NCBI GenBank assembly: GCA_934631055.1
Contig: CAKTXP010000138.1
Span: 1 to 6,441 of the forward strand
Direction of reading: 5' to 3'
Length of the DNA stretch: 6,441 nt
From: an uncultured Clostridia bacterium
GTDB taxonomy: Bacteria > Bacillota > Clostridia > Christensenellales > Aristaeellaceae
Below are positions 5,898-6,441 of the stretch, one piece after another. The notes beneath the pieces are model-generated. The model was given only the letters and a program-made list of their open reading frames with translations, made no database searches and was not told where the DNA came from. The position numbers and the translations under genes were made by a program. Numbering within the stretch: the first letter of the stretch is position 1; each line of letters opens with the position of its first letter.

Positions 5898-6441
5898 AGG
5901 CGCTCACCCCCTCGGAAAGCACGCCGTCCAGAATGTTGACGATGTGGCTGGCATGGCGCGCAATCTTGAGGTCGTGGGTGATCATGATGATCGTCCTGCC
6001 CTCGTCGTTCAGCTCGCGGAAGAGCTGCATGACCTGTTCGCCCGTCGTCTGGTCGAGCGCGCCGGTCGGCTCGTCCGCCAGCAGGAGCGTCGGGTTGGTC
6101 GCCAGCGCGCGGGCAATCGCCACGCGCTGCTGCTGTCCGCCGGAAAGCTGGTTCTGATAGTGGTGCATCCTGTCTTTCAGCCCAACGCGCACGAGCATCT
6201 CTTCCGCGCGTTCTGTCCTCTCTCTGGGCGAAACGCCCGCGTAGATGAGCGGAAGCTCCACGTTTTTGAGCGCATCCAGTCGGGGCAGGAGCTGGAACTG
6301 CTGAAAGATGAACCCAATCTCTTTGCTGCGGATATGCGCAAGCTGTTTTTCGTCAAGGTCGCGTATCGTGCGCCCATGCAGGATATACTCGCCGGAAGTC
6401 GGCGTATCCAGACAGCCGATGATGTTCATCAGCGTGGATTT
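5890..6441 (-). CDS. MacB/LolD-type ABC transporter ATP-binding protein (partial, N-terminus outside window)
   Basis: The reading enters at the right edge within Walker A: the first visible residues are KSTLMNIIG, the end of GxxGxGKST. The methionine codon at 6429 is internal and not the start. The 183 visible residues carry the Q-loop (IFQQFQLLP, Gln47 counting from the edge), the signature LSGGQQQRVAIARAL (from 99), Walker B LLLADEPTGALD with catalytic Glu124, and the H-loop THD with His156. These are all intact, so this is an active ATPase. CLDTPTSGEYILHG and the QQQRVAIARAL signature are typical of the MacB/LolD/FtsE group that works with FtsX-fold permeases. Its stop overlaps the permease start by 8 bp. 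It sits on the cytoplasmic face and powers the permease. About 40 residues are probably missing, judging by family length. The promoter of the set is outside the window. Confidence 0.95.
   Translation of the reverse strand, partial: KSTLMNIIGCLDTPTSGEYILHGRTIRDLDEKQLAHIRSKEIGFIFQQFQLLPRLDALKNVELPLIYAGVSPRERTERAEEMLVRVGLKDRMHHYQNQLSGGQQQRVAIARALATNPTLLLADEPTGALDQTTGEQVMQLFRELNDEGRTIIMITHDLKIARHASHIVNILDGVLSEGVSAYD

Noticed and set aside
6427..6429. Start codon of the ATPase at the right edge
   Set aside because: The frame stays open to the edge and the upstream residues are KSTL, the end of Walker A, so this methionine is internal.

Overview
The window looks like chromosomal DNA from a GC-rich Bacillota, most likely a gut-type Clostridia. 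This is inferred from the strong GGAGG-type ribosome binding sites, the sigma-A-like promoter, the adaptor without an obvious outer-membrane docking hairpin, and the GC-rich extragenic palindromes; no marker gene fixes the taxon. All six supported genes lie on the minus strand, so transcription runs from high to low coordinates, and both ends of the window cut through a gene.

Right part (6441 to 3356): a MacB-type ABC system. A truncated ATPase (6441-5890) overlaps a FtsX/MacB-fold permease (5897-4683) by 8 bp. After a 280-bp gap packed with GC-rich hairpins comes a secreted HlyD/MacA-like adaptor (4402-3356). Together they should form an envelope-spanning efflux or mechanotransmission complex. 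The adaptor seems to lack the long helical hairpin used to dock with TolC. The set ends in a large hairpin at 3267-3338 that probably terminates transcription.

Middle (about 3134-3235): a promoter region on the minus strand with TTGACA, a 17-bp spacer and TATCAT, followed by a near-perfect 14-bp palindrome at the predicted transcription start. This is the expected layout for an autorepressing MarR operon.

Left part (3133 to 1): a MarR-family regulator (3133-2651), then two type IV ABC exporter half-transporters (2654-879, and 889 running off the left edge). The three genes are coupled by a 4-bp ATGA overlap and an 11-bp overlap. The first half-transporter has a degenerate ATPase site (Asp instead of the catalytic Glu, His at the Q-loop position), the pattern of heterodimeric multidrug exporters such as BmrCD, LmrCD and TM287/288. 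The second is presumably the catalytically competent partner, but its nucleotide-binding domain lies outside the window.

The gene families are all known. The least ordinary material is between the genes: a roughly 225-bp compound nested palindrome at 4449-4672, and a GC-rich core (CGCGCA, optional G, TGCGCGTC) shared by both intergenic regions, which points to a family of extragenic palindromic repeats. I saw no mobile element, CRISPR array, tRNA or rRNA.
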